The notes: a model not told the origin generated them from the sequence alone. Positions 8,103 to 17,178 are shown, counted from the first letter of the stretch. The stretch: DNA of 64,000 nt from Paenibacillus alkalitolerans (GCF_016482785.1 NZ_JAEMXM010000001.1:496001-560000), one strand, 5' to 3'. Made by a program: numbers and translations.

Positions 8103-10055
8103 TTAAATAATCAACCGAATAGCATGCACCGCTTCGGGGTTTTCCAAGGCCGACAAGTCGCCCGGATCTTCCCCCAAATAAGCGGCGCGAATCACTCTGC
8201 GCATAACCTTGGCGTTCCTTGTCTTGGGCAGCGCATCTACGATATGGATCGCCTTCGGCTTTAACGACTTCCCGAGCCGTTCAGCGACCAAAGCAATCAA
8301 ATCCGCCGTCAACTCGGACGGTTGAATCGCATTTGCGCGGGAACGATGCGGGACGATAAAACAGACGGCTGCCTCCCCTTTCACCTCGTCGGGTACGCCT
8401 ATGGCGGCCGCTTCCGCCACCAGCGGATGCTCCACGAGCAGCGATTCCATCTCCGCAGGGCCGAGCCGTTTGCCTGCGATTTTTAGAGTATCGTCGGAGC
8501 GACCCGTGATGTACCAGCAGCCGTCTTCGTCGATATTTACCCAATCGCCGTGCACCCAAACATCGTGCCAACGCGACCAATACGCCTTCTCATATCGCTG
8601 CGGCTCCTGCCAAAAGCTTTCCGCCATGCCGACCCATGGACTCTTCAGAACCAACTCCCCGACTTCGCCCCGTACAGATTTCCCTTCATTGTTAAACACA
8701 TCCGCGTTCATGCCTGGAATCGGCGTGTTGAAGCCGGCCGGGGCAATCGGTTTTAACAGTACATTACCGAGAATGCCCCCGGATATTTCAGTACCGCCCG
8801 AATAATTGACAATCGGTACACGGTCTTTGCACACTTCGTGGAACAGCCAGAGCCAAGACTCCGGATTCCAGGGCTCTCCCGTCGAACCGACCACCCGCAG
8901 CGAGGACAAGTCACGACCTCGGAAGCATCGCTCTCCGTGCTTCATCAACACGCGAATCAATGTCGGAGAAATACCGAGGTGCGTCACTTGGTGCTTTTGG
9001 ACAAGTTGGAATATGCGATCCGGGCCGGGGTAATCAGGCGCTCCTTCATAAAGCGTCATCGTGCCGGCGTTGAGCAGTGAGCCGTATACCAGAAATGGCC
9101 CCATCATCCAACCCATGTCCGTGATCCAAAACATAACGTTGCCTGGCCGAAAGTCCATTGCATATCCGGCGTCGAACGCCGCTTTGATCGGAAACCCGCT
9201 GTGCGTATGGACGATGCCTTTGGGCGAGCCGGTCGTCCCGGAGGTGTACAGGAGCATGAGCGGATCGGCGCTTTCCATCGGGAGCGTTTGCAATTGTTGC
9301 AAGGAGTCGGAGCGGGTCAGCTCGGTCCATTCCACGTCTCTCTCCTGCCGCCAAGGGATATCGATGCCAAGGCGGCGAACAACGACCAGCTTCCGGACTG
9401 CAGTGACGTTGTCTGCCGCCTTATCGGCTTCCTCCTTCATCGGAACCACTATACCGCGCCGGTAATAGCCGTCTGCCGTGATGATGAGTCTGCAGCCCGC
9501 CCCTTCGACGCGTTTGGCCGCCGCCTCCCAGGAATAGCCGGAGTATACGGGGGTAGAAATTGCTCCGAGCTTGGCAACGGCAAGCATGGCAATTACGGTT
9601 TCCGGCAGCATCGGCATATAGATTGCAATGCGCTCGCCCTTGCTTATCCCTAATCGACGTAATCCGTGCGCCGCACGATCGACTTGTTCGGCCAGCTCGC
9701 TATAGGTAAACCTTCTCGTTTCCCCGTTTTCGCCTTCCCAGAGGAGAGCATGCCTGCCGGATACCGCCGCATCATTCAACCATTTGTCGACTGCGTTGTA
9801 AGCCGCGTTGATGCGGCCCCCGGCGAACCATGAGGGCCGGCGTATCCCCCCCGCCAAATCGACGACCTGATCATAGCCGTGAAACCATTCGATCCCCATA
9901 TCCTCTACAACGGCATCCCAGAACCAGGATATGTCTCGAATCGATTCCCGATAGAAATCGTCAAAATCGGCAAACCCATATTTTCGCATAAAGCGATAAA
10001 GGCGTGTTTTCTCCATCTCATGCTTCGGCGGGTGCCAAACCGCTTTTTGCCGCAT
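8103..10055 (-). CDS. AMP-forming acyl-CoA synthetase, probable acetoacetate--CoA ligase of tyrosine catabolism
   Basis: About 650 residues starting MRQKAVWHPPKHEME. This ATG is chosen since AAGGAG stands nine bases before it; an upstream start would overlap the preceding gene. Motifs of the ANL superfamily are clear: LLYTSGTTGSPKG (phosphate binding), WMMGPFLVYGSLLNAG, STGEPWNPESW, GDWVNIDEDGCWYITGRSDD and, near the C-terminus, PKTRNAKVMRR with the catalytic lysine (usual form SGK). The N-terminal region resembles acetyl- and acetoacetyl-CoA synthetases. It is the last gene of an operon whose other enzymes turn tyrosine carbon into fumarate and acetoacetate, so activation of acetoacetate to acetoacetyl-CoA is the best guess; acetate or another short acid is the alternative. 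Confidence 0.87.
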   Translation of the reverse strand: MRQKAVWHPPKHEMEKTRLYRFMRKYGFADFDDFYRESIRDISWFWDAVVEDMGIEWFHGYDQVVDLAGGIRRPSWFAGGRINAAYNAVDKWLNDAAVSGRHALLWEGENGETRRFTYSELAEQVDRAAHGLRRLGISKGERIAIYMPMLPETVIAMLAVAKLGAISTPVYSGYSWEAAAKRVEGAGCRLIITADGYYRRGIVVPMKEEADKAADNVTAVRKLVVVRRLGIDIPWRQERDVEWTELTRSDSLQQLQTLPMESADPLMLLYTSGTTGSPKGIVHTHSGFPIKAAFDAGYAMDFRPGNVMFWITDMGWMMGPFLVYGSLLNAGTMTLYEGAPDYPGPDRIFQLVQKHQVTHLGISPTLIRVLMKHGERCFRGRDLSSLRVVGSTGEPWNPESWLWLFHEVCKDRVPIVNYSGGTEISGGILGNVLLKPIAPAGFNTPIPGMNADVFNNEGKSVRGEVGELVLKSPWVGMAESFWQEPQRYEKAYWSRWHDVWVHGDWVNIDEDGCWYITGRSDDTLKIAGKRLGPAEMESLLVEHPLVAEAAAIGVPDEVKGEAAVCFIVPHRSRANAIQPSELTADLIALVAERLGKSLKPKAIHIVDALPKTRNAKVMRRVIRAAYLGEDPGDLSALENPEAVHAIRLII

Positions 10056-10095
10056 GTTCAGCATCTCCTTTTTTTTGCATCGCTCCGCGTTATCA

Positions 10096-11256
10096 TTACG
10101 ATCTTGGAACCCAGCTGTATGCGTAATCTTTATCCTCAATCTCCCGTGCCTGCCCCACGACTTGCAGAGGACGGAACGTGTCGATCATAACCGCCAATTC
10201 ATTCGTTTCCTTCTTCCCGATGCTTTCTTCCACTTTGCCGGGATGGGGACCGTGCGGGATGCCCGAAGGGTGCAGCGTTATCGAGCCTTCTTCAATCCCT
10301 TTGCGGCTGCCGAAGTTTCCTCTCACATAGTACAGCACTTCATCGCTGTCGACATTGCTGTGAAAGTACGGAGCGGGGATGGACTGCGGATGATAATCGT
10401 ACAGCCTTGGGCAAAACGAGCACACGACGAAATTGTTCCCTTCGAAAGTCTGATGAATCGGCGGCGGCATATGGATGCGTCCCGTAATCGGTTCGAAATC
10501 GTGAATATTCAATATCCATGGATACAAATAACCGTCCCACCCGGCCACATCCAGCGGATGATGGGAGAGTATATGGGAGTGCAGATGTCCGCCTTTTTTT
10601 GTACGGACTTCAAACTCGCCTTTTTCCGTAACCGTTTCCAATATTTCCGGAACGCGGATATCCCGCTCGCAGTACGGACTATGCTCCAGCAACTGTCCGT
10701 GTTCATTACGGTAACGCTTAGGTGTCGTGATCCAGCCGTTCGTTTCCGCTACAAGAAACTTGGATTTCCCGGCATCCGGAACCACACGGTAAATCGTGCC
10801 GATCGGCAGCACGATATAGTCGCCGGGGCGATACAATAATGTGCCGAACATCGTTTCCACTTTGCCTGACCCGTAATGAACGAACAGCAATTCGTCTCCG
10901 TCTCCATTGCGGTAGTAATAGTCCATCGCTTCCGTCGGATTGACGACACCGATCAACAAATCGTCGTTGCCGAGAATATACTGCCTGCCTGCGACCGCGT
11001 CGCCGGTTTTGTTACATCCGATTGTGCGGAAATGCCGGTGCCGCAGCGCTCCCTGCTCTTCATACTGAGTTCTGCAAGCAGAAAGCAAATGCGCTTTTAC
11101 GATTTCGGCAGGCGCATAATGATGGTATAGAATCGATTGGATTCCCGAAAAGCCTTTCGTCCCCATCACCTGTTCGCGGTACAACGTACCGTCCGTCCGG
11201 CGAAATTGCGTATGCCTCTTAGGCGGGACCGTCCCCATGCGATGATAAAACGGCAT
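10096..11256 (-). CDS. hmgA: Homogentisate 1,2-dioxygenase
   Basis: 386 residues, MPFYHRMGTVPPKRHTQFRR, preceded by GGGAGAGAGGGAG. It opens the aromatic ring of homogentisate to give maleylacetoacetate, using Fe(II) and oxygen. The iron site is readable: PYFHSNVDSDEVLYY supplies the first His and, six residues later, the Glu, and HPSGIPHGPHPGK supplies the second His (family pattern His-x5-Glu...His). Upstream motifs LYPWILNIHDFEP and RIHMPPPIHQTFEG are also typical. It is the shorter form known in Bacillota and Actinobacteria rather than the ~430-residue proteobacterial and animal form. It sits 20 bp after the FAH-family gene. Confidence 0.93.
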   Translation of the reverse strand: MPFYHRMGTVPPKRHTQFRRTDGTLYREQVMGTKGFSGIQSILYHHYAPAEIVKAHLLSACRTQYEEQGALRHRHFRTIGCNKTGDAVAGRQYILGNDDLLIGVVNPTEAMDYYYRNGDGDELLFVHYGSGKVETMFGTLLYRPGDYIVLPIGTIYRVVPDAGKSKFLVAETNGWITTPKRYRNEHGQLLEHSPYCERDIRVPEILETVTEKGEFEVRTKKGGHLHSHILSHHPLDVAGWDGYLYPWILNIHDFEPITGRIHMPPPIHQTFEGNNFVVCSFCPRLYDYHPQSIPAPYFHSNVDSDEVLYYVRGNFGSRKGIEEGSITLHPSGIPHGPHPGKVEESIGKKETNELAVMIDTFRPLQVVGQAREIEDKDYAYSWVPRS

Positions 11257-11276
11257 ATTCGCTCCCTCTCTCCCGA

Positions 11277-12218
11277 TTACTCCACCTGATTTTTCAACAC
11301 GCCCAGTCCGGTGACCGCAAGCTCCACCTCATCACCCGGCTCGAGCCACCGGTGAACCTCCGTCCCCAACTCTAGAATGCATCCGGTGCCAACCGTCCCC
11401 GATCCGATCACATCTCCCGGATATAATACGGCATCTTCCGAGGCACGCTCGATCATTTCCCCGAACGTATAGTAAATATCCCGGAAATTACCACGAGACA
11501 ACAACCGCCCGTTTACTTTGGCCGTCATCTCCAAGCTAAAGCGGTCTCCTGTGCGGTATGGCGCCAGTTCATCCTTCGTAACCAGATACGGACCGAGAGA
11601 GGTGGCAAAATCTTTGCCTTTTGCCGGGCCTAATCCGACTTTCATTTCCTGGCGCTGGAGATCGCGGGCGCTCCAGTCGTTCATGATACAGTATCCGGCA
11701 ATATAGTCATCCGCCTCGCATGCCCGTATATTACGTCCTTCCTTTCCTATGACACAGGCGATTTCCAGCTCATAATCCAGCCATTGGCACTTCTTGGGCC
11801 GCAGTACCGGCTCATCGGGCCCTATAATGCACCGGTGATTGGAGAAATAAAATACGGGAATTTCATACCACTCCGGAATCATCGCAAGTCCTCGCCCCGC
11901 CCTCGCCGTCTTCACATGCTGCTCGAAAGCGTAAAAATCGCGCACGCTGGACGGCTTCGGAATCGGAGCGCACAAGGAAACGCCGGCAAACGGGAATGCC
12001 TTCCGCGGCTGCTCTATGAAAAGCTTCGCAGCATCCAGCCTGAATTGTTCCGCTAATAGGTTCGCGACCGGTAAACACGTTTCCGAATCCTGTAAAAAAT
12101 CCTGTATATTATCCGGCAGTAATCCCCCGCTGGCCAGCTGCATGTCGACCACTATGCCGTCCTGAACCCAGCCCGCCCTCTGCTCGCCTTTTTCATTGAG
12201 GAACGTAACAAATTTCAT
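11277..12218 (-). CDS. Fumarylacetoacetate hydrolase family protein
   Basis: 313 residues, starting MKFVTFLNEKGEQRAGW at 12218, eleven bases downstream of the stop of the flavin reductase gene; longer in-frame extensions overlap that gene. The FAH fold is shown by YFSNHRCIIGPDEPV, WLDYELEIACVIGKEGRNI with the metal-binding acids, GYCIMNDWSARDLQRQEM, GPAKGKDFATSLGPYLVT and IGSGTVGTGCILELG. In this operon it most likely splits fumarylacetoacetate (or maleylacetoacetate directly) to fumarate and acetoacetate. No separate maleylacetoacetate isomerase is present in the cluster, so either isomerisation happens elsewhere or this enzyme accepts the cis isomer. Confidence 0.92.
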   Translation of the reverse strand: MKFVTFLNEKGEQRAGWVQDGIVVDMQLASGGLLPDNIQDFLQDSETCLPVANLLAEQFRLDAAKLFIEQPRKAFPFAGVSLCAPIPKPSSVRDFYAFEQHVKTARAGRGLAMIPEWYEIPVFYFSNHRCIIGPDEPVLRPKKCQWLDYELEIACVIGKEGRNIRACEADDYIAGYCIMNDWSARDLQRQEMKVGLGPAKGKDFATSLGPYLVTKDELAPYRTGDRFSLEMTAKVNGRLLSRGNFRDIYYTFGEMIERASEDAVLYPGDVIGSGTVGTGCILELGTEVHRWLEPGDEVELAVTGLGVLKNQVE

Positions 12219-12228
12219 GCGGGTCAAC

Positions 12229-12852
12229 TCACTTTCCAGGCTGCTTTTTCCGTTCCAGCTCGAACGTATCCGAAACTGCCCGTGTATATGTTTGCCCTGC
12301 CATCCGGCCGATCGGGCGCAGCTTTTCGCTGTTGATTTTGCCGTTTTCGAACAGCTCATCCAGAACATGCAAATAAACGACCCGGCCGATCACCAAGCTG
12401 CCGGCGCCGGGATGATCGCCGAACGTAACGATTTCATGCAATGTACACTCGAGGTGCACATCGCATTCTTTTACACGCGGCGGTTTGACGAACTCGCACG
12501 GTATTTTGGTGAGACCCGTTTGCACGAATTCATCCACCTCAGGCGGATATTCAATCGCACAATCGTTCATTTTTGCGGCGATTTTCTCACCTACAATGTT
12601 GATGACAAACTGTTTCGTCGCCTCGATATTGGAGAGCGTATCCTTCTTTTTCCCATCGGTCCCCCTGATCATCGGAGCAAAACAAACCATCATCGGATTC
12701 GCGCATATGCCGGTAAAAAAGCTGAAAGGAGCCAAATTGCAGTGCCCGTCTCGATCGACAGTGGAGACAAATGCGATAGGCCGGGGCAGAACGGAGCCGA
12801 TAAGCAATTTGTAGGCGTCTTTCCAATCCAGCGTGCCGGGATCTACCTTCAT
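12229..12852 (-). CDS. Flavin reductase-like (FMN-binding split barrel) protein in the homogentisate operon
   Basis: 207 residues: MKVDPGTLDWKDAYKLLIGSVLPRPIAFVSTVDRDGHCNLAPFSFF. This N-terminal pattern is typical of the flavin reductase / DIM6-NTAB family (PRPIAFVST, NLAPFSFF), followed by the WP-lacking core DTLSNIEATKQFVIN and LECTLHEIV. Members bind FMN and reduce it with NAD(P)H, or act on an aromatic substrate. Its place between hppD and the FAH gene, 17 bp after hppD, suggests a part in aromatic degradation, for instance feeding a hydroxylase, but the reaction is not established for this family in the homogentisate route. Confidence 0.82.
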   Translation of the reverse strand: MKVDPGTLDWKDAYKLLIGSVLPRPIAFVSTVDRDGHCNLAPFSFFTGICANPMMVCFAPMIRGTDGKKKDTLSNIEATKQFVINIVGEKIAAKMNDCAIEYPPEVDEFVQTGLTKIPCEFVKPPRVKECDVHLECTLHEIVTFGDHPGAGSLVIGRVVYLHVLDELFENGKINSEKLRPIGRMAGQTYTRAVSDTFELERKKQPGK

Positions 12853-12869
12853 CTTCCCACTCCTTTATC

Positions 12870-13982
12870 TTAAAGATTACCTCTGCGGGCCTGTTCCCGT
12901 TCAATCGATTCGAATAGCGCTTTAAAGTTGCCCTCCCCGAATCCGGTAGCGCCTTTCCTCTGAATGATTTCAATGAACAAGGTGGGACGGTCCACGATCG
13001 GCTTCGTAAAAATTTGCAGCAAATAGCCTTCGTCATCCCGGTCGACTAAAATATTCAGTTCCCGAAGCTTGGCAATATTTTCATCGATTGCGCCTACCCG
13101 GTCAGGCAGCATTTCATAATAATTGTCCGGCGTAGTCAAGAAATCAACGCCGTTATTCCGCAGGGCGGATACCGTAGAAATAATGTCATTCGTTAAAAGC
13201 GCGATGTGCTGCACGCCGGCACCGTGATAATAGTCGAGGAATTCTTGAATCTGCGATTTGCGCTTTCCGGTTGCCGGCTCGTTAATCGGAAATTTGATTC
13301 GCCCGCCGCTGAACATGACCTTCGACATCAGCGCCGAATACTCGGTCGAGATGTCCTTATCATCAAAATGTATCATCTGTTTGAAGCCCATTACCTTCTC
13401 GTAATACCGTACCCATTCCTCCATGCGCTCCACATTGCCGACAACATGGTCGACTCCGATGATTCCGGCCGGTTGATGCAAAATGGGCAGCTCGCAAGGC
13501 TCATACTTCGGCAAAAACAGCCCGTTATAACCGCTGCGGTCGATTAACGTGTGGACTGTATCCCCATACGTTCCGATAACAGCCATTGTTACCGTTCCAT
13601 GAGCATCGGTAAATTCCCTCGGCTCCATAACCGGGATACCGCCGCGGTTAACCGCCTCCCGGTAAGCCTTCTCCACATCGTCGATCCGCAATGCAATGTC
13701 TTTCACGCCGTCGCCATGGTTCTTGACAAATTCCGCGGCCGGATGGTCCGGCGAAAGCGCACCGGTGACGACAAACCGCGTTTTATTTTGTTCCAGCACA
13801 TACGAAACCTTGTTTATTTCTCCGGTTTCCAATCCTGCATAGGCAGCTGGACGGAAACCGAATCCTTTGCTGAAAAAATGCGCGGCTTGTTTCGCGTTGC
13901 CGACATAAAATTCAATATAGTCGATTTCCCGTACCGGAAAAAAATCAGAAGCTACGCCATCGAACCGTCTTTGTTTTTTCAT
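12870..13982 (-). CDS. hppD: 4-hydroxyphenylpyruvate dioxygenase
   Basis: 370 residues, start MKKQRRFDGVASDFFPVREIDYIEF with AAGGATGA upstream. It converts 4-hydroxyphenylpyruvate, the transamination product of tyrosine, to homogentisate with Fe(II) and oxygen. Two vicinal-oxygen-chelate repeats are visible: an N-terminal one beginning IDYIEFYVGNAKQAAHFF, and the catalytic one beginning GVDHVVGNVERMEEW. The iron triad is the H of GVDHVV, the H of VQHIALLTNDI and the E of FIEIIQRKGATGFGEGNF. The C-terminal FGEGNFKALFESIEREQARRG helix is diagnostic. First gene of the operon hppD - flavin reductase - FAH - hmgA - acyl-CoA ligase. Confidence 0.96.
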   Translation of the reverse strand: MKKQRRFDGVASDFFPVREIDYIEFYVGNAKQAAHFFSKGFGFRPAAYAGLETGEINKVSYVLEQNKTRFVVTGALSPDHPAAEFVKNHGDGVKDIALRIDDVEKAYREAVNRGGIPVMEPREFTDAHGTVTMAVIGTYGDTVHTLIDRSGYNGLFLPKYEPCELPILHQPAGIIGVDHVVGNVERMEEWVRYYEKVMGFKQMIHFDDKDISTEYSALMSKVMFSGGRIKFPINEPATGKRKSQIQEFLDYYHGAGVQHIALLTNDIISTVSALRNNGVDFLTTPDNYYEMLPDRVGAIDENIAKLRELNILVDRDDEGYLLQIFTKPIVDRPTLFIEIIQRKGATGFGEGNFKALFESIEREQARRGNL

Positions 13983-14084
13983 GCAGTCTCATCCTTTTTC
14001 CACCATCATATTCAGCATGTGACGAAGATGTCGAAGCTTCTATTGGAAAGATGTACGGATATACGGGTATTAATCTCTATTGTT

Positions 14085-14460
14085 CTAAATAATTCCTGCC
14101 GTGGCTTCAATTCCGACATTGCATCCAAAATGCAGTTCCTTCACGACAACAACTGTTCTTGCAGGTTTATGGCTCCCGAAAAACCGGCCGTAAACAATGT
14201 TCACTTTATCCCAAAAAGCAATATTTGTAATGTATACCGTCGTTCTAATAATTTGCTCTTTACGCTGCCAGCCTCATCAAGAATAATTTCGATGTTCTTT
14301 AATACTCTTACTGTCTCGTCCTCGATCGTTCCGATTTTCTTTTGTTCTGTATCCGGGTCTATAGCTACTGGTTTGAGATATAAATCAAATCACCATAAAT
14401 AACGGCTTGAGAGTAATGACCGGACGGTTTTAACGCATTGTCTGTAGATACATATATCAT
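14085..14460 (-). pseudogene. RidA (YjgF) family protein, broken by two frameshifts
   Basis: A strong AGGAGGG precedes the ATG at 14460. The frame reads MIYVSTDNALKPSGHYSQAV, then IYGDLIYISNQ and a stop. Adding one base there restores the frame to AIDPDTEQKKIGTIEDETVR and VLKNIEIILDEAGS; a second missing base near the middle then leads to KEQIIRTTVYITNIAFWDKV and the family ending KPARTVVVVKELHFGCNVGI. RidA proteins hydrolyse reactive enamine/imine intermediates. It follows the phzF-like gene by 22 bp, so it was part of that transcript. Both lesions are single-base losses outside long homopolymers; real decay or assembly error are both possible. Confidence 0.85.
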
Positions 14461-14482
14461 TTATATCCCTCCTGATAGTTGC

Positions 14483-15388
14483 TCATAAGATAAGTTCCGA
14501 TTGAAATACAATTACCGCTTCGCCGGAGATGTTAACTTCGACAGGTTCTCCATTCTCAATTTGCACTTCAACTTCCATAGTTCCAGATCGTCCCATTGCT
14601 TCCCCTTGTTTAGCTTTGAATCGGAACGAAGATCCGTTATGCTTTGCGAGTTTATGATGAACAAGGTATGCCCCAAGGGGGCCGTTGGCGTTTCCGGTTA
14701 CCGGATCTTCGTTGATCCCTATAGCGGGAGCGAACATCCTTCCTCTGATGAGGATGTCATGATCAGCAGAATCGGTCGTGAACGTATAGTAACCGTTACA
14801 ATTTATTCGTTTGCTCAATTGAGCAAGAGCTTCGTAATTTGGCTTAAGCTGATGTAAGATGACACTGCTTTTTATACCGATCATCACCTTGGAGTGACCT
14901 GTTGAAACAATTTGAACAGGGTGATTTTCCAATAAATCTTCTTCTGTGACGCCTAAAGCCGATAACAGCATTTCCCTGTCCCCTCCCTCAATTAACGAAC
15001 CGAACTCGATTTTCCCTTGCTTCATAATGATTTTATAATCGTTGTCTTCCCGAATGACATCAACCGGCAAAATGCCTGCCCCCGTTTTATGAATAACCCG
15101 TGTCGTATCCAACCGTTGTTCAACGGCGCGTGCATAGTGCGCAGCTATAGTGGCATGTCCGCAGATCGGCACCTCATGTGTCGGCGTAAAAAAGCGCAGA
15201 TGAACATCATATGCGGCGTCACTGGAAGAAAAAATAAAGGCCGTTTCAGAATTGTTAAGCTCCCTCGCAATTTTCTTCATGTCGCTTTCCGTTAATCCGT
15301 CCGCATTCGTAATAACCCCGGCAGGATTCCCGGTAAACTTGTGTTTCGTAAACGAATCAATCTGATATAACCGATAACTTCTTGTCAT
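14483..15388 (-). CDS. PhzF-family isomerase / epimerase-like protein
   Basis: 301 residues: MTRSYRLYQIDSFTKHKFTG. The fold is the diaminopimelate-epimerase-like double barrel. The PhzF active-site glutamate is visible in RELNNSETAFI, and the family signatures GNPAGVI, FFTPTHEVPICGHATIAAHY and GINEDPVTGNANGPLGAYLV are intact. The ATG overlaps the stop of the EamA remnant (ATGA), showing former translational coupling. GGGAGAG precedes it. PhzF relatives isomerise varied small metabolites; nothing points to phenazine synthesis here. It is the only intact member of a decayed cassette with an exporter, a LysR regulator and RidA. Confidence 0.9.
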   Translation of the reverse strand: MTRSYRLYQIDSFTKHKFTGNPAGVITNADGLTESDMKKIARELNNSETAFIFSSSDAAYDVHLRFFTPTHEVPICGHATIAAHYARAVEQRLDTTRVIHKTGAGILPVDVIREDNDYKIIMKQGKIEFGSLIEGGDREMLLSALGVTEEDLLENHPVQIVSTGHSKVMIGIKSSVILHQLKPNYEALAQLSKRINCNGYYTFTTDSADHDILIRGRMFAPAIGINEDPVTGNANGPLGAYLVHHKLAKHNGSSFRFKAKQGEAMGRSGTMEVEVQIENGEPVEVNISGEAVIVFQSELIL

Positions 15389-15782
15389 ACCGCTTCTCTC
15401 CCAACTTTAGGGTTTTCTTTATTTCCCTGTCCTTTATCTCGCATTGATTTCGGTTTTAAGTTTACCAGGACAATGCTTGAAATAATCAGAACAAGTCCCG
15501 CTATTAGTTTAGAAAGCCGAGAATCAGGCCGGCAATTTTACAAAAGAACATCGGTTCCCCCAGCCATAACCACGAGCAGATGCCAAGCAGCACAGGTTGG
15601 AAGAAAACTATCGTTGCAAATAGTCCGGCAGGCACATAATTCAGCCCTATGGTTTGAAAGATGCAAAATAGAATAATGTTCAGCGCCGAGGATATTAAAT
15701 AAATGTGCCATGTATTTTGGTTACGGCTGCAAAGGGCTATGAAATCGGAACCGTACGCATTCGGGTTATTCGGGAGAAGCAT
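15385..15782 (-). pseudogene. EamA/DMT-family transporter remnant
   Basis: The part from 15504 to about 15725 encodes membrane helices of one EamA repeat: NIILFCIFQTIGLNYVPAG, LFATIVFFQPVLLGICSWLW, LGEPMFFCKIAGLILGF, then stops. Immediately after, in another frame, comes IAGLVLIISSIVLVNLKPKS, the typical last helix of such proteins, ending at the ATGA overlap with the PhzF gene. The middle of the protein and its N-terminus are gone. It is the ghost of a metabolite exporter coupled to the PhzF gene. Confidence 0.75.
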
Positions 15783-16200
15783 CCCGGATTGAAATTTGAA
15801 TTCTATGAAGGAACAATCGATGAGATTAAAGAATGGCTGTCATCCAGAGTGATCGATGTCGGTTGGATTATTCCGCCGAATGACGGGTTTGAAATTGTTC
15901 CGTTCTACAATGACGACATGTGTTTGTAATACGAGACGATCATCCTCTTAACAACCGTCCGATAATTCATATAACGGATTTGAACAACGAACCTATGAAG
16001 GTCTGGGTGCTGCTATCGTATCCAAAATATCATTGTCGCTGTCAAAATTACCGCCTAATGTCCAAGTACGCACCATTGATCCGCAGCCGTGCAGAGTAAT
16101 TAACTTGGCGGTTCCTTCATTGAAGGAGGCTTCGATCGCCGTTAAGCTTTTCATTCAAACAGCAAGAGACCTTTATTTATCCGCTGCCTTGATAGAATGA
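15735..16200 (+). pseudogene. LysR-family regulator remnant, divergent from the EamA remnant
   Basis: Three consecutive frames give pieces of a LysR effector domain: REKHPGLKFEFYEGTIDEIK, EWLSSRVIDVGWIIPPNDGF up to a stop at 15927; then RDDHPLNNRPIIHITDLNN; then EGLGAAIVSKISLSLSKLPP, ending VKLFIQTARDLYLSAALIE and a stop at 16200. The whole DNA-binding domain is missing and is replaced at the left by the EamA remnant, so a deletion joined two divergent genes. Confidence 0.75.
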
Positions 16201-16201
16201 T

Positions 16202-16233
16202 AAATGCCCCATATTTTTGGATATGGGGCATTT
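16202..16233. terminator. Terminator-like hairpin
   Basis: AAATGCCCCATAT and ATATGGGGCATTT are perfect 13-bp arms around a short loop. It stands between the plus-strand LysR remnant and the 3' end of the minus-strand aldo/keto reductase, so it can serve both directions. Confidence 0.75.
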
Positions 16234-16248
16234 ATTCCGATGATTGAG

Positions 16249-17178
16249 TTAAGGAAGCACATTGCCTGCCGCCCGATAAATCTCATACCACTCTTGGCGT
16301 GTCAGATGCACATCGCTTGCTTTACAGCAATCTTTTAACCGCTCAATATTCATCGTTCCGGTCACCGGCTGCATGCGCGCGGGATGGCGCAATATCCATG
16401 CGAGTGCGACGGTAGTGTTGCTCACTTCATATTTTGCCGCGATTTCGTCGATCTTCCGGTTCAATTCCGGGAACTTGTCGTTCCCGAGGAATACGCCTTG
16501 GAAAAATCCGTATTGGAACGGCGACCAAGGCTGGATGGTGATATTGTTCAATCGGCAATAATCAAGCACGCTGCCGTCCCGGTTTACAGCGGAGTCGTTT
16601 TCCATATTTACATTAATTCCGCTTGAGATCATCGTCGCGTTCGTGATGCTCAGCTGAAGTTGGTTCGCAACAATCGGCTGCTTCACCGACTTCTTCAGCA
16701 GCTGGATCTGCATCGGGTTGTGATTGGAGACGCCGAAATGCCTCACTTTCCCGGAGTTTTCCAAAATATCGAACGCCTCCGCCACCTCTTCCGGCTCTAC
16801 CAGCGCGTCCGGCCGGTGCAATAGCAAAATATCCAAATAATCGGTTTTCAACCGCTTCAGAATGCCGTCAACGGATTCCAAAATATGTTCTTTGGAGAAG
16901 TCGAACATGCCTTTGCTAATACCGCACTTGGATTGCAGGATGAGCTTCTCGCGAATATCGTCGTTCATTTGGATCGCTTCCGCGAATATTTCTTCGCAAT
17001 TGCCTCCACCGTAAATATCGGCATGGTCGAAGAAATTGGCCCCTTGATCCAGGGCGGTCTGGACGAAACGCTCCGCCTCTTTCTTATCCAGCGAGTTAAT
17101 TCGCATGCAGCCGACCGCAATAACCGGTACTTCCAACGTGGTGCTTCCCAGCTTGATTGTTCTCATAGGTTTGTCCAT
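16249..17178 (-). CDS. Aldo/keto reductase (YdhF-like)
   Basis: 309 residues: MDKPMRTIKLGSTTLEVPVI. NADPH-dependent reductase of a carbonyl substrate in the cytoplasm. The catalytic tetrad is readable: D and Y in FFDHADIYGGGNCE, K in LILQSKCGI and H in LLLHRPDAL. GVSNHNPMQ and the C-terminal MQPVTGTMNIERLK are the usual substrate and cofactor loops; INSGI and WSPFQYGFF match the YdhF branch. AAAGGAG lies directly before the first ATG; the fifth codon, another ATG, is an alternative start. Physiological substrate unknown. Confidence 0.93.
   Translation of the reverse strand: MDKPMRTIKLGSTTLEVPVIAVGCMRINSLDKKEAERFVQTALDQGANFFDHADIYGGGNCEEIFAEAIQMNDDIREKLILQSKCGISKGMFDFSKEHILESVDGILKRLKTDYLDILLLHRPDALVEPEEVAEAFDILENSGKVRHFGVSNHNPMQIQLLKKSVKQPIVANQLQLSITNATMISSGINVNMENDSAVNRDGSVLDYCRLNNITIQPWSPFQYGFFQGVFLGNDKFPELNRKIDEIAAKYEVSNTTVALAWILRHPARMQPVTGTMNIERLKDCCKASDVHLTRQEWYEIYRAAGNVLP

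Noticed and set aside
13551-14402. 283-codon plus-strand frame opposite hppD and the RidA remnant
   Set aside because: The opposite strand encodes a full HPPD with all iron ligands and a RidA pseudogene; the plus frame has no family features.
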